From Pyrobaculum sp. (lineage in GTDB: Archaea > Thermoproteota > Thermoprotei > Thermoproteales > Thermoproteaceae): a DNA stretch of 13,806 nucleotides. The position numbers and the translations under genes are program-made. This document shows, in pieces, positions 1-7,217 of the stretch. The notes beneath the pieces were generated by a model that was not told the DNA's origin, did no database searches, and worked only from the letters and a program-made list of their open reading frames with translations. Location of the stretch: assembly GCA_009903905.1 (NCBI GenBank), contig WYEI01000029.1:1-13806 (forward strand), read 5' to 3'. How positions within the stretch are numbered: the stretch's first letter is position 1; each line of letters begins with the position of its first letter.

Positions 1-174
1 CCGAGTCCCCGACGCGGCTTCGCTAGATACGTCAAGTGCCGCGGCGTTCAACGAGGCGGACCCATTATTCGCGTCTTCACCTCGGCACCCCGAGCCGCAA
101 GCCCCGGCGCCGAAAAGCTCCAACAGGTGGCAGGCCACGATATCGCCATGCCGCAACGACCCCTTGTCGTGTAG
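1..174 (+). CDS. Partial open frame at left edge, unrecognised (weak recombinase-like tail)
   Basis: Frame 1 is open from the window edge for 57 codons and ends at TAG 172-174; the beginning lies outside the window. The last residues read AGHDIAMPQRPLVV, which loosely resembles the GH-D-I-A-T-T-Q-R-Y tail of tyrosine recombinases, but the expected tyrosine is a proline and no RHxxR box is visible. It may be a decayed integrase end or chance coding. No function is assigned. Nothing recognisable follows in 175-242. Confidence 0.22.
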   Translation, partial: PSPRRGFARYVKCRGVQRGGPIIRVFTSAPRAASPGAEKLQQVAGHDIAMPQRPLVV

Positions 175-207
175 TGAAAATAATTACCAGAGGAGGAGAA
201 GCCGGGG

Positions 208-212
208 AAAAA
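208..212 (-). terminator. Oligo-T stretch downstream of the secreted-protein gene
   Basis: Read on the minus strand this is a T5 run inside a pyrimidine-rich stretch, about 30 nt past the TAA of the gene ending at 243. Archaeal termination often occurs at short T-runs. The run is short, so this is only a candidate. Confidence 0.25.
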
Positions 213-242
213 GAGGGGAGTTTTACGAATTAACTACGCGGC

Positions 243-755
243 TTACGACACTGTGAGGGTGGCTGTGCCGTTGAACCGTTGGAACCCCGCCGTGCCGAGC
301 GGCTTCACCACGGCGTAGTACCTGCCGTTGTGATACATAACCTTGATCAAGGCGTTCCCCGTGTATATGGTCAAGTCGGCGGCGTTTCTGCCTAGGAAGC
401 CTGCCACAGACTTCGCCGTGTACGACACGCCGCCAAGCTCCACGGAACCCGTGCCGTACACCACCCGGCCAAACCGCGTCACATTTACACCCACCACATC
501 CACCGTAAACGCCGCCTTTATGCCGTCGCCAGAGATAGTGACTTGTCTAGTGGCTACGCTCAACGTGACGTTAGCACCGCAACCCGCCGCCCGACCCCAA
601 CCAGCGCCGTCTTTCCACCCCTTTCCGCCGACGTCTTTCCAGCCTGCCTTTGAGCCCCACCAGTCGCTACCCCGCGCCCCGTAGCCGTGTGCAAACGCCA
701 CCGCAGCGATCAGCAGCACCGCCAACACTCCAGCCGCAGTCAACCACTTATTCAT
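243..755 (-). CDS. Small secreted, probably glycosylated surface protein, unknown family
   Basis: A 170-residue protein starting MNKWLTAAGV. Residues 1-22 form a typical Sec signal peptide (Lys3, hydrophobic core, AFA before a likely cleavage after Ala22). Residues 24-60 are a Gly/Trp/Lys-rich, low-complexity segment with repeated GW and WKD-like units; residues 61-170 look like an all-beta domain with alternating hydrophobic residues. Three N-glycosylation sequons are visible: N62-V-T, N91-V-T and N162-G-T. I chose ATG 755 rather than the upstream TTG at 797 because it opens a clean signal peptide and lies 27 nt from a TATA-like box. A signal peptidase gene lies immediately upstream, so its product could process this protein; that is inference. 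I do not recognise the family. Confidence 0.72.
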   Translation of the reverse strand: MNKWLTAAGVLAVLLIAAVAFAHGYGARGSDWWGSKAGWKDVGGKGWKDGAGWGRAAGCGANVTLSVATRQVTISGDGIKAAFTVDVVGVNVTRFGRVVYGTGSVELGGVSYTAKSVAGFLGRNAADLTIYTGNALIKVMYHNGRYYAVVKPLGTAGFQRFNGTATLTVS

Positions 756-776
756 GAAAAACCCACATACCCCCAC

Positions 777-787
777 TATAAAAAATA
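777..787 (-). promoter_or_regulatory. TATA-like box for the secreted-protein gene
   Basis: The minus strand reads TATTTTTTATA, centred about 27 nt upstream of ATG 755. This spacing puts transcription start at or next to the start codon, i.e. a leaderless mRNA, and argues against the TTG at 797 as the start. Confidence 0.55.
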
Positions 788-815
788 GACTCACCAAAGG
801 TGAATACGGGCAGCG

Positions 816-1367
816 CTAACCACGGAGCCTCGCCGCCCTCCCGGCCTTCTTCCCCCTCCGGGGCTCCGCGGCTTTGAAGTATAGGTAGAAGAGGTAGACT
901 AAGGCGCCGAAGATGGCGATTCTGCCTAGCCAAGCCGCCATGGCCTCTGCGCCGACGCCCTGGGGCCTTGCAACCAGGGGAAACACGCCGACGTAAGGCA
1001 CAGTAAACAACACCTTACCCACAATGTTGCTAGACACCGGCGACTCCCCCACCGCCTGATCCGGCATAGGGTTGTTGTCTCCCCAAGTTATCAACCCGCA
1101 GTTCCCCTCCTTCTGATACACCCTGTGGATAATCCAGCTACCGTACCACATGGGGTTCCTAGCCACATACACAACCACGTCGCCCACGTTTACAGACTGG
1201 CAAGAGGCGCCTGTCAACACGATGAAATCCCCCACCCGCATCGTCGGCTCCATAGAGTAGGAAGAAACCACCGCAATAGGCCACTGCACACCAGCCAACA
1301 CCCCATACACCACAAGAACCACCACCAACCCCACAAACCACACCAAATCCCACACCCAACCCCGCAC
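816..1367 (-). CDS. Signal peptidase I, archaeal Sec11/SipW type
   Basis: A membrane serine protease that cleaves Sec signal peptides on the outer face of the membrane. With the GTG start at 1367 the protein has 183 residues, usual for archaeal type I signal peptidases. Residues 7-28 are an N-terminal membrane anchor. SSYSMEPTM (35-43) holds the catalytic Ser38; GDFIVL and GDVVVY are box B/C-like strands; IIHRV (79-83) carries His81, which replaces the bacterial lysine in the archaeal/ER class; TWGDNN (94-99) carries the conserved Asp97. Residues 145-164 are a C-terminal membrane segment followed by a basic tail. The frame stays open upstream to 1517, but a TATA-like box at 1386-1395 sits 24 nt before GTG 1367, favouring the short form. 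The next gene downstream starts 60 nt away with its own promoter and encodes a likely substrate. Confidence 0.9.
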   Translation of the reverse strand: MRGWVWDLVWFVGLVVVLVVYGVLAGVQWPIAVVSSYSMEPTMRVGDFIVLTGASCQSVNVGDVVVYVARNPMWYGSWIIHRVYQKEGNCGLITWGDNNPMPDQAVGESPVSSNIVGKVLFTVPYVGVFPLVARPQGVGAEAMAAWLGRIAIFGALVYLFYLYFKAAEPRRGKKAGRAARLRG

Positions 1368-1385
1368 ACCCCCCAACCAAACCCC

Positions 1386-1395
1386 AAATATAAAC
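1386..1395 (-). promoter_or_regulatory. TATA-like box for the signal peptidase gene
   Basis: The minus strand reads GTTTATATTT, centred about 24 nt upstream of GTG 1367. It lies inside the open frame that would code for a longer N-terminus, so it decides the start in favour of a leaderless GTG. Confidence 0.5.
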
Positions 1396-1566
1396 ATTAA
1401 AACCAACACAGCCCCACGACTCCCCCAGCCGCAACACGTCAAAACCCCCACCCACCACCCCAACGACGCCGCTCCGCAACGGCCCAGTTGATCCCCACCA
1501 GCCACAGAACGTCCCACTACCGCCGACGCCGGGCTTCGCCAACTAGAAGCTCCAGCCAGAGCAACA

Positions 1567-2574
1567 CTAAGCCCTCTCCAACGCCCTCCTCACGGCCTTT
1601 CTGTGGATGGGGGTCTGCCAGGCGACGTTTTTGCCTATGCCCAGCTCCGGGTCCCTCTCGGGCGGCGGGGCGTCGATCCAGAAGCTGGGCCTTCTGTCGT
1701 ACATGTTGTATACGATTAAGTTCCGCGCCTCAAGCTCTTTGACAAGCTCCTCCGGCACGTCGCCTGTCCAGAGCGCATCTGGATCCTCCACCGCCGCCTC
1801 AAGCCACCTCCCCCACCGCCTAACAAACTCCGCCGTCAACCTCTTCTCCCGCATCAGCCGGAGAACTACCTCCTCAACATCCCACCCATTTTCATAAAGC
1901 CTCCCCAGCATTCTCGGGTTTCCGCCGGTCCACCCCCACACATCCTCGAAAGGAGGCTTGGAGCCTGGCAGTTTCTCATACAGCTGCTGGAAGCCCTCCC
2001 TAGGCATGTTCCACATAGGCCGCAACTCAGCCCAGAGGTGTCTCCCAATCTCCTCCCGCGTCACGCCTTCGCTTGTGGCGGCGATGGCTACGATTTTCTC
2101 GTAACTCCTCGGCGGGTATTCGATTAAGTTTAGAAGACTCTTTACGTATATGCCAGCCTTATCCAGCCCGACGGCTTGAAACACTTCGTCCACAAGTACC
2201 GCCACCTTCTTCTTGCCCCACCGCCCGATCAGCTCCTTGGCCAGATCTACGGCTAGGTAGGCCAGCTTCAGCTGGGCCAAGCCAGAGACGTCGGAGGCGG
2301 CGTCAAGAAGCCGCCTAGCCACCTCCGCCACATCTGTATAGGCCACGAAATCCCTATGCGCCGCATCCACATACACGACATCAAAGCCAAACCCGCCCAA
2401 CGCCTCGGCGGCTTGCCTAAGGAACGCAGACTTACCACAACCCTCCGGCCCAAACACGACGACAGGAAACCTCGTACTCCTCTCAGCCCACTCCACCACC
2501 TGCCCAAGGGCGCGATCTCTGTCCGTGAACTCCATCTTGACGCCAGGAACAAGCTCAAGCACAATCCTCCTCAC
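1567..2574 (-). CDS. Archaeal P-loop ATPase (AAA/STAND-like, archaeal ATPase family)
   Basis: A 335-residue P-loop ATPase if translated from GTG 2574. Walker A is GPEGCGKS (42-49), Walker B is VAVLVDE (124-130), a sensor-1-like AATS lies near 165-168, and GGNP (217-220) matches the conserved motif of the archaeal ATPase family (Pfam Archaeal_ATPase/AAA_14-like). The C-terminal part (about 240-335) is helical and rich in charged residues, as in winged-helix ends of this family. The family has many copies in Thermoproteales and its cellular role is mostly unknown; a role in regulation, defence or mobile DNA is possible. A TATA-like box at 2594-2602 lies 24 nt before GTG 2574, so I prefer that start. 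ATG 2535 (MEFTDRDRAL) and the upstream start at 2652 are alternatives. Confidence 0.78.
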   Translation of the reverse strand: MRRIVLELVPGVKMEFTDRDRALGQVVEWAERSTRFPVVVFGPEGCGKSAFLRQAAEALGGFGFDVVYVDAAHRDFVAYTDVAEVARRLLDAASDVSGLAQLKLAYLAVDLAKELIGRWGKKKVAVLVDEVFQAVGLDKAGIYVKSLLNLIEYPPRSYEKIVAIAATSEGVTREEIGRHLWAELRPMWNMPREGFQQLYEKLPGSKPPFEDVWGWTGGNPRMLGRLYENGWDVEEVVLRLMREKRLTAEFVRRWGRWLEAAVEDPDALWTGDVPEELVKELEARNLIVYNMYDRRPSFWIDAPPPERDPELGIGKNVAWQTPIHRKAVRRALERA

Positions 2575-2593
2575 GGCATTGCTGATATCTGCG

Positions 2594-2602
2594 TACTTAA
2601 AC
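2594..2602 (-). promoter_or_regulatory. TATA-like box for the ATPase gene
   Basis: The minus strand reads GTTTAAGTA, centred about 24 nt upstream of GTG 2574, the spacing seen for other genes here. Confidence 0.4.
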
Positions 2603-2603
2603 C

Positions 2604-3045
2604 TTCCAGCGCCGGGAAGCCGCAGATGCACGGCAAGCGTCACATGGCACAAGCCCCAAAGGCCGCCAGCGACGCTGAGGAATAAAAAAGAACCCCAACC
2701 CGCGCGAAGAGTCAGCTACGGCGTCTAGGACGATCAATTAACTAGCTAGAGACAGATAGGCAACAAGCCGACGAAATGGCGAGAGGGGCCAGCGGCCGAG
2801 CTAAAAAGGCGACGCAAGAGCCCCAGCAACAGCTCCCGCCGTACCAGTTACACAACTCGAAACGTTGCATCGCGGCAAAACCTACAACGCCCAGTGGCTT
2901 AGCCTCAACACGGCACCACATACGGCGGGGATATATTAAACGCCCCTCCCTGCAGTTGCGGTAACCACGACGCCATCGGCTCAAACACACAGAGAGTTTG
3001 TCAGCGGGCTACTGCTTCGCGACTGTTGCAACCGGCCCCTCTAGC
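2604..3045. other. Stretch without a recognisable gene
   Basis: Only short open frames of 60-80 codons occur on both strands (for example 2776-2964 plus and 2742-2990 minus), with no recognisable motif or convincing composition. An AT-rich TATA-like patch (ATATATTAAA, 2932-2941) stands out in GC-rich surroundings, but no gene follows at leaderless distance on either strand. I see no tRNA and no clear repeat. Confidence 0.45.
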
Positions 3046-3811
3046 TCAGCGCAGAGACTGCGCTACGTACGTCAATAGGTATCGCAACGCCGGCGGCCAG
3101 TAGCCCAGCCTGCGGAAAAACAACCACAGAGCCTTGGCGTAGATCCGCTTCCGCAACGCCCGGTCTTCCGGCGCCTTGGGGTAGCTGCCGTGGGGGTAGT
3201 GCCGACACGCCACGACAAACGGCACCTCGGCTATTCCAGCCCTGTCGTAGACTACGCCGAGCGTGGTCTCGTCGGCGATGACGGAGGCGAGGAGAGGATC
3301 CATAGACTCGACCACGTCAAGCACAGGCTTGACGTCAAGCGGGAGCCTCTTCTTTATCCGGACGGCGAGCTTAGGCCCCACAAAAACCTGCATATACCTG
3401 CTCCACAACGCCTTGAGGCGCCAGTAGTAGACATCCACGCCGCCCCTCCTCTCCACCCTCACCACTCTTCTATGGCGCCAAGGAGCCTCAGCCACGTGAT
3501 ACAGAGGCTCCTCCACCCACCTGTCTATTTCGGGTAACTCCCCAGCGAGAACCACATCGGAGTCCACAACTAAGCCGTCCCCCTCCCTCGCTATAACATC
3601 CACAAGCCTCAGCAAGCAGGAGGTGCGGTTGCGCCAATTGCCGACGATCAACAAAGCGCCGGGCGGGAGATAGGGCCGCAACATGTCACGTTGCCTCTCG
3701 TCGAAGAAGTAGTCGACACAGACCAACACTTGGTCCGGCCGCAACATCTCCACGTTCTTCTGGAATATACGGAGCTCATGCGCCCTAAAAATAGGCAGTA
3801 GCGAGGATCAC
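3046..3811 (-). CDS. GT-A-like glycosyltransferase candidate, frameshifted near the 5' end
   Basis: The long intact frame is 3046-3753 (GTG start, 235 residues, DSD at 64-66 in LVVDSDVVL, a DXD-type metal/nucleotide-sugar motif). The conserved-looking sequence begins further upstream. A GTG at 3811 overlaps the TGA of the upstream glycosyltransferase gene by four bases and reads VILATAYF, then hits TAG at 3787-3785. Removing one T from the T5 run (plus-strand A5, 3787-3791) restores VILATAYFRAHELRIFQKN running into VEMLRPDQVLVCVD, a natural strand-helix-strand start of a nucleotide-sugar-binding fold; the restored protein would have 254 residues. The gene is therefore either interrupted in this strain, rescued by slippage, or affected by a sequencing error. 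I do not recognise a defined family; glycosyltransferase is inferred from DSD, fold pattern and operon. Confidence 0.6.
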
Positions 3812-5022
3812 AGCCACAGCACCTTCGCCAGCCTCTCCCTAAACTTGGGGTAGGTCAGCTCCCTCGCCTTCTCGGTGGTGTCGAACTTCGCCTCCTGCAG
3901 GAGGAGCCGCGCCAAAGCCTCCACGGCCTCCTCCGCGGTCTCGTAGCCGAGGCCGTACCGCCCCTCCTCCGCCAGATCCGTCCAGGTTCCGCCGGATTTA
4001 TGCACCACCACGGGCAGTCCCCGCGCCATGGCCTCCGCAACGGCTATGCCCCAGTGCTCGTTGATAGTGGCGTGGAGGAAGGCCCTCGCCCTATCCATGG
4101 TCTCGTTTATCGTCCTGCGCGGCGCGTTGGCGACGAGGTACACGTCGGCCTTGGCCTCCAAGCTGTCGGCCACCTTAAGCCCCGCCTCCTCCGCCAGCCT
4201 CCACACCCGGCGGTAGTACGCCTGGAGCGTCGGCGTAGCGGCGCCGCCGAATATCACCAGACGGGCCCCAGGCACCTCCTTCACCAGGCGAGTAGCCACC
4301 TCCCTCACCACCCAGTGATACCGCTTCTCCTGCGAGAAGCGGCCCAGCATCACGACGACCGCCTCCCTCTCCTCGAAGGGCCTCGGCCTCTCCACCACCT
4401 CGACGTTGGGCGGAAGCGGCGGGTTGAGCACCTCCGGCTCCTCGCCATACACCATCTCAGCCACCGAGGCCGTCCACCGCGAATTCACAAGCACCACATC
4501 AGCCGCCCGGAACGGGTTATCCCGCATATACCTCGGCAAAAGCCACGTGTAGACCCTCCAGTACAGATTCAGCGGAAACCTGCCGTACCGCTCCATTATG
4601 TACGGATCCTCGCCATACGCAAGCCCAGTGCCCCTAAACCTCGGGTCAACAGCCACCTCGTAGGGGAAGTGGATATACTCCACAAGACGGAACGCCTTGC
4701 GCCTCAGAAGCGGCCTATACGCCACCTCGTCGATAAACACAAAGTCGGGCTTGAACTTCTTCACAGCCTTCAACGCGGGATACCACACGAAGAGTCTGCT
4801 CCACAGCCCAAACGCCCTGGCGCCAAACGGCAGAGTCACGGCCTCGTATCTACGCAGATCTATGCCATACCACTCCAAATAGCGCGAGGCGTCGAACTTG
4901 AAAGTGCCGGCAAGCACCGGCCTGTAGCCCAACTCATCAAGCGCTAACGCCGCAGAGGCGCAGACCAGCTGACCGCCGCCAGGCGAGCCCCAATAATGGT
5001 GAGATATAAGGGCATCTTTCAC
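3808..5022 (-). CDS. Glycosyltransferase family 4 (GT-B, ALG11-like)
   Basis: A 404-residue cytoplasmic GT-B enzyme that would transfer a sugar from a nucleotide donor to a growing glycan. The N-terminal half has the Gly-rich loop SPGGGQ (13-18); the C-terminal half has GRFSQEKRYHW (227-237) and NEHWGIAVAEAMARGLPVV (321-339), the EX7E motif with Glu322 and Glu330. HKSGG (341-345) and VNSRWT...NPPLPP (179-205) resemble eukaryotic ALG11, so an alpha-mannosyl-type transfer is plausible, but donor and acceptor cannot be read from sequence. The start is GTG 5022, 25 nt from a TATA-like box. It is the first gene of an operon with the frameshifted gene at 3046-3811, overlapping it by four bases. Confidence 0.88.
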   Translation of the reverse strand: MKDALISHHYWGSPGGGQLVCASAALALDELGYRPVLAGTFKFDASRYLEWYGIDLRRYEAVTLPFGARAFGLWSRLFVWYPALKAVKKFKPDFVFIDEVAYRPLLRRKAFRLVEYIHFPYEVAVDPRFRGTGLAYGEDPYIMERYGRFPLNLYWRVYTWLLPRYMRDNPFRAADVVLVNSRWTASVAEMVYGEEPEVLNPPLPPNVEVVERPRPFEEREAVVVMLGRFSQEKRYHWVVREVATRLVKEVPGARLVIFGGAATPTLQAYYRRVWRLAEEAGLKVADSLEAKADVYLVANAPRRTINETMDRARAFLHATINEHWGIAVAEAMARGLPVVVHKSGGTWTDLAEEGRYGLGYETAEEAVEALARLLLQEAKFDTTEKARELTYPKFRERLAKVLWL

Positions 5023-5043
5023 AGCTCCCAGCCGTAACCCGAG

Positions 5044-5052
5044 TATTTAAGC
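5044..5052 (-). promoter_or_regulatory. TATA-like box for the GT4 operon
   Basis: The minus strand reads GCTTAAATA, centred about 25 nt upstream of GTG 5022. This supports a leaderless transcript starting at the GTG and covering both downstream genes. Confidence 0.5.
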
Positions 5053-5126
5053 TTAGAGGTAATCGGCGCAGTCCCAGCACGAGCTTGATTTGGAAAGGCA
5101 AATATACTAAGTCAGCTGTGTGGCTA

Positions 5127-5468
5127 TTATTCGATGGAGACGAGAAGCAACTGTTGGAGACTGAAGACGTATGTAGTGCTCTCTAGGTATTCTTCATGCC
5201 TTTGCCTACTAATTAAGCAGAGGAGTCGATAGTCAACCAGGCGTGTCGCAATACATGATTGCTTCATATAAGTTCTAGAATTAGGGCGTTGTTTGGGGGC
5301 TACATACCTTGCCACAGGGACTCTTGCTTCCCAATCCAGGTTCATGCCACCTGCATAGTCTCTATTCGCATTCGCTCCCAACAACCTAACCCTAACATTG
5401 CTTGGCTTTTTCTCCTCAACGAATTTCCTAATTATCCTGAATCTAGGGTTATTGCCCTTGAGCCGCAT
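5127..5468 (-). pseudogene. Decayed GT2 family glycosyltransferase fragment
   Basis: The frame codes for 113 residues. Its first 50 read like the inside of a GT2 domain: FRIIRKFVEEKK, then VRVRLLGANANRDYAGGMN, closely parallel to KLRTNLGYAGGMS in the intact GT2 gene at 9598-10605. The preceding donor-site stretch (VDNxSTDGS) is missing. After ARYVA (codons near 5315-5300) the match stops in this frame but continues in another as NNALILELI and then a stop, as expected after a frameshift in front of the NND(V/L)I motif. Downstream sequence gives no coherent protein. So it is a 5'-truncated, frameshifted relic, cut next to the FkbM relic on the opposite strand. Confidence 0.65.
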
Positions 5469-5474
5469 CCGTAG

Positions 5475-5892
5475 CTCTATGGAGAGGCGTTGTTCAACAT
5501 CGTGAATAGAGTTGTCTTGGTTAACGCGGGCCTCGGCGCTTTAGGAGGTCTGCGCCGACCTCGGCGATGTGGAGGAATATTCTGTCTTTAGGCCTGGCGG
5601 CCGTTGCGGCGTCAAGGTGAGGATGTATACGTTGAGGACGTTGGTAAAAGAATCCAAGGTTGAGGAGGGTTCGGTCCTCAAGATGGATTGTGAGGGGTGT
5701 GAATACGAGGCGGTGCTGAACGCAGACCCCGGCGACCTCGCCGTTTTTAGCCAGGTAATAATCGAGTACCACAACGGCTACCGCGAAATAAAGAAACGTC
5801 TAGAGGCGGCTGGCTTCTCGACGGAGATCAAGCCCATAAGGAGCGTGGCGATTCCGATGGAGAAGCAAGGATACGTGGTGGCGAGAAGGTAG
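5475..5892 (+). pseudogene. Decayed FkbM family methyltransferase, N-terminus lost and frameshifted
   Basis: The intact tail (GTG 5569 to TAG 5892, 107 residues) carries VLKMDCEGCEYEAVL, the FkbM-domain motif, also present as VVKMDCEGCEWSLL in the gene at 12193. Upstream, 5475-5543 in a different frame reads YGEALFNIVNRVVLVNAGLG, which fits the segment before the motif; it then runs into a stop, while frame 5545 onward continues EVCADLGDVEEYSVF. A one-base indel near 5540 explains both. The SAM-binding motif I and everything before it are absent, so no active enzyme is expected. The preserved 3' half shows this was a sugar O-methyltransferase-type gene. Confidence 0.68.
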
Positions 5893-6116
5893 CCTGCCTC
5901 CTGCCTTCCCTCTAATGACCTACTCTCCGCACTTCGGGAGTCCCCTCTGGGTATATCGTCGTCCTCGCCAGACCTTCGCTGGCCCTCAGCAGTGGTTGCA
6001 GAGCCAGCGGACCGGCGCCGTGGCCATGTTCGCCCCGTTGGGCTCCTGTCAATTACGAAAACCTCCTAAAGGTTTGAACATACCGCCACAAAGGGCGATT
6101 TCTGTAAGGATCCGTG

Positions 6117-6130
6117 AGATATATTTATAG
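6117..6130 (+). promoter_or_regulatory. TATA box of the rml operon
   Basis: AGATATATTTATAG lies about 22 nt upstream (centre) of ATG 6145 and is the only AT-rich patch in this part of the intergenic region. The spacing indicates a leaderless rmlA mRNA and probably one transcript for all four rml-cluster genes, because no comparable box appears between them. Confidence 0.6.
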
Positions 6131-6144
6131 GTTGTCTCTATGCT

Positions 6145-7197
6145 ATGCAGGCTGTTGTCCTCGCCGGCGGCTATGCGACGCGTCTGCGGCCGACTTCGCT
6201 TTCTATGTCTAAACACCTCGTGCCTCTTGCGAATCGGCCGGTGCTGGGCTGGGTTCTGTCTCAGATCGCGGAGGCCGGGGTGGGGGAGGTGTTTATCGTG
6301 GTGGGTCCTCACAATAGGGAGCAGATTGCTGAGTATGTGGGCGACGGGTCGAGGTTCGGCTTGTCGGTCCAGTACCTCCTGCAGGAGAGGCCTCTTGGCC
6401 TTGCCCACGCTGTGTCGCTGGTGGAGCGGTACGTCTCTGGGCCTTTTCTCGTGTACCTGGGTGACAACCTCCTTAAGGGTGGCGTGGCGCCGTATCTAAA
6501 GCGCTTCGCAACGCGGGCGGACGCCCTCGTGGTTCTTAAGGAGGTTGAGGACCCGACGCGGTTCGGCGTGGCGGTCTTCGACGGGGGCGGGAGGCTGGTG
6601 GGTTTCGTGGAGAAGCCCAAGGAGCCCCCCTCCCGCCTGGCCCTCGTAGGCCTCTACTTCTTCACGCCAGTGGTGTTTGACTACATAAAGCAACTCAAGC
6701 CCTCTTGGCGTGGGGAGTACGAAATTACGGACGCCCTGGCCCTCATGCTGAGAGACGGCAGGCGGGTGGAGTACGCGGTGCACGAGGGCTGGTGGCTGGA
6801 CATCGGCAAAAAAGACGACGTCCTCGCCGCAAACGCCCTCCTCCTCGACGAGTACGCCCGCCTGGACGTCGGGGGCGTCGTTGAGAACAGCCGGCTGGAG
6901 GGCCGGGTCGTGGTGGAGCCCGGCGCCGTGGTTAAAAACAGCGTGGTGAGGGGTCCGGCGGTTATCGGCGAAGGCGCAGTGGTTGAGAACTCCTTTGTCG
7001 GCCCCTACACCAGCGTGGGGTCTAGGGCGGTGGTTAGAGGTAGCGCGGTGGAGTACAGCGTCTTGATGGAGGGGTCTGTGGTGGAGGGTGTGGAGAGACT
7101 TGAGGAGTCTATACTCGGCAGATACGCCAGAGTTGCCGCGGGTGGCCGGAGGACCATCCGTCTGCACGTCTCGGACTACTCGGCGGTAGAGTTTTAA
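6145..7197 (+). CDS. rmlA: Glucose-1-phosphate thymidylyltransferase, long archaeal form
   Basis: Makes dTDP-glucose from glucose-1-phosphate and dTTP, the first step to dTDP-L-rhamnose, in the cytoplasm. The 350-residue protein opens with the nucleotidyltransferase signature LAGGYATRLRPTSLSMSKHL (6-25). GDN (106-108) supplies the metal-binding Asp, EKP (156-158) and GEYEITD (190-196) are substrate-site motifs, and WWLDIGKKDD (216-225) is typical for sugar-1-phosphate thymidylyltransferases. Residues about 243-340 form hexapeptide-like repeats rich in V/G/N (left-handed beta helix), which marks the long RmlA type and explains the extra length over the 290-residue bacterial form. ATG 6145 suits both the motif position and the TATA spacing; ATG 6140 is out of frame. 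First gene of the operon. Confidence 0.92.
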   Translation: MQAVVLAGGYATRLRPTSLSMSKHLVPLANRPVLGWVLSQIAEAGVGEVFIVVGPHNREQIAEYVGDGSRFGLSVQYLLQERPLGLAHAVSLVERYVSGPFLVYLGDNLLKGGVAPYLKRFATRADALVVLKEVEDPTRFGVAVFDGGGRLVGFVEKPKEPPSRLALVGLYFFTPVVFDYIKQLKPSWRGEYEITDALALMLRDGRRVEYAVHEGWWLDIGKKDDVLAANALLLDEYARLDVGGVVENSRLEGRVVVEPGAVVKNSVVRGPAVIGEGAVVENSFVGPYTSVGSRAVVRGSAVEYSVLMEGSVVEGVERLEESILGRYARVAAGGRRTIRLHVSDYSAVEF

Positions 7198-7217
7198 ACT
7201 GGGGTTTAGTGGCGGCT

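Noticed and set aside
1398..1517. Longer N-terminus for the signal peptidase (start 1517)
   Set aside because: The extra residues are Gly/Cys/Trp-rich without a family match, and a TATA-like box lies within them at the right distance for GTG 1367.
2742..2990. Open frames of 82 (minus) and 62 (plus) codons in the 2604-3045 gap
   Set aside because: No motif, no promoter at leaderless spacing, and composition typical of shadow frames.
4000..4947. 315-codon plus-strand frame opposite the GT4 gene
   Set aside because: It is the antisense shadow of a GC-rich gene with strong GT4 motifs; its His/Pro/Arg-rich translation has no recognisable domain.
5915..6130. 71-codon plus-strand frame upstream of rmlA
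   Set aside because: It ends in the TATA box of rmlA and shows no motif; upstream region 5893-6116 gives nothing I can recognise.
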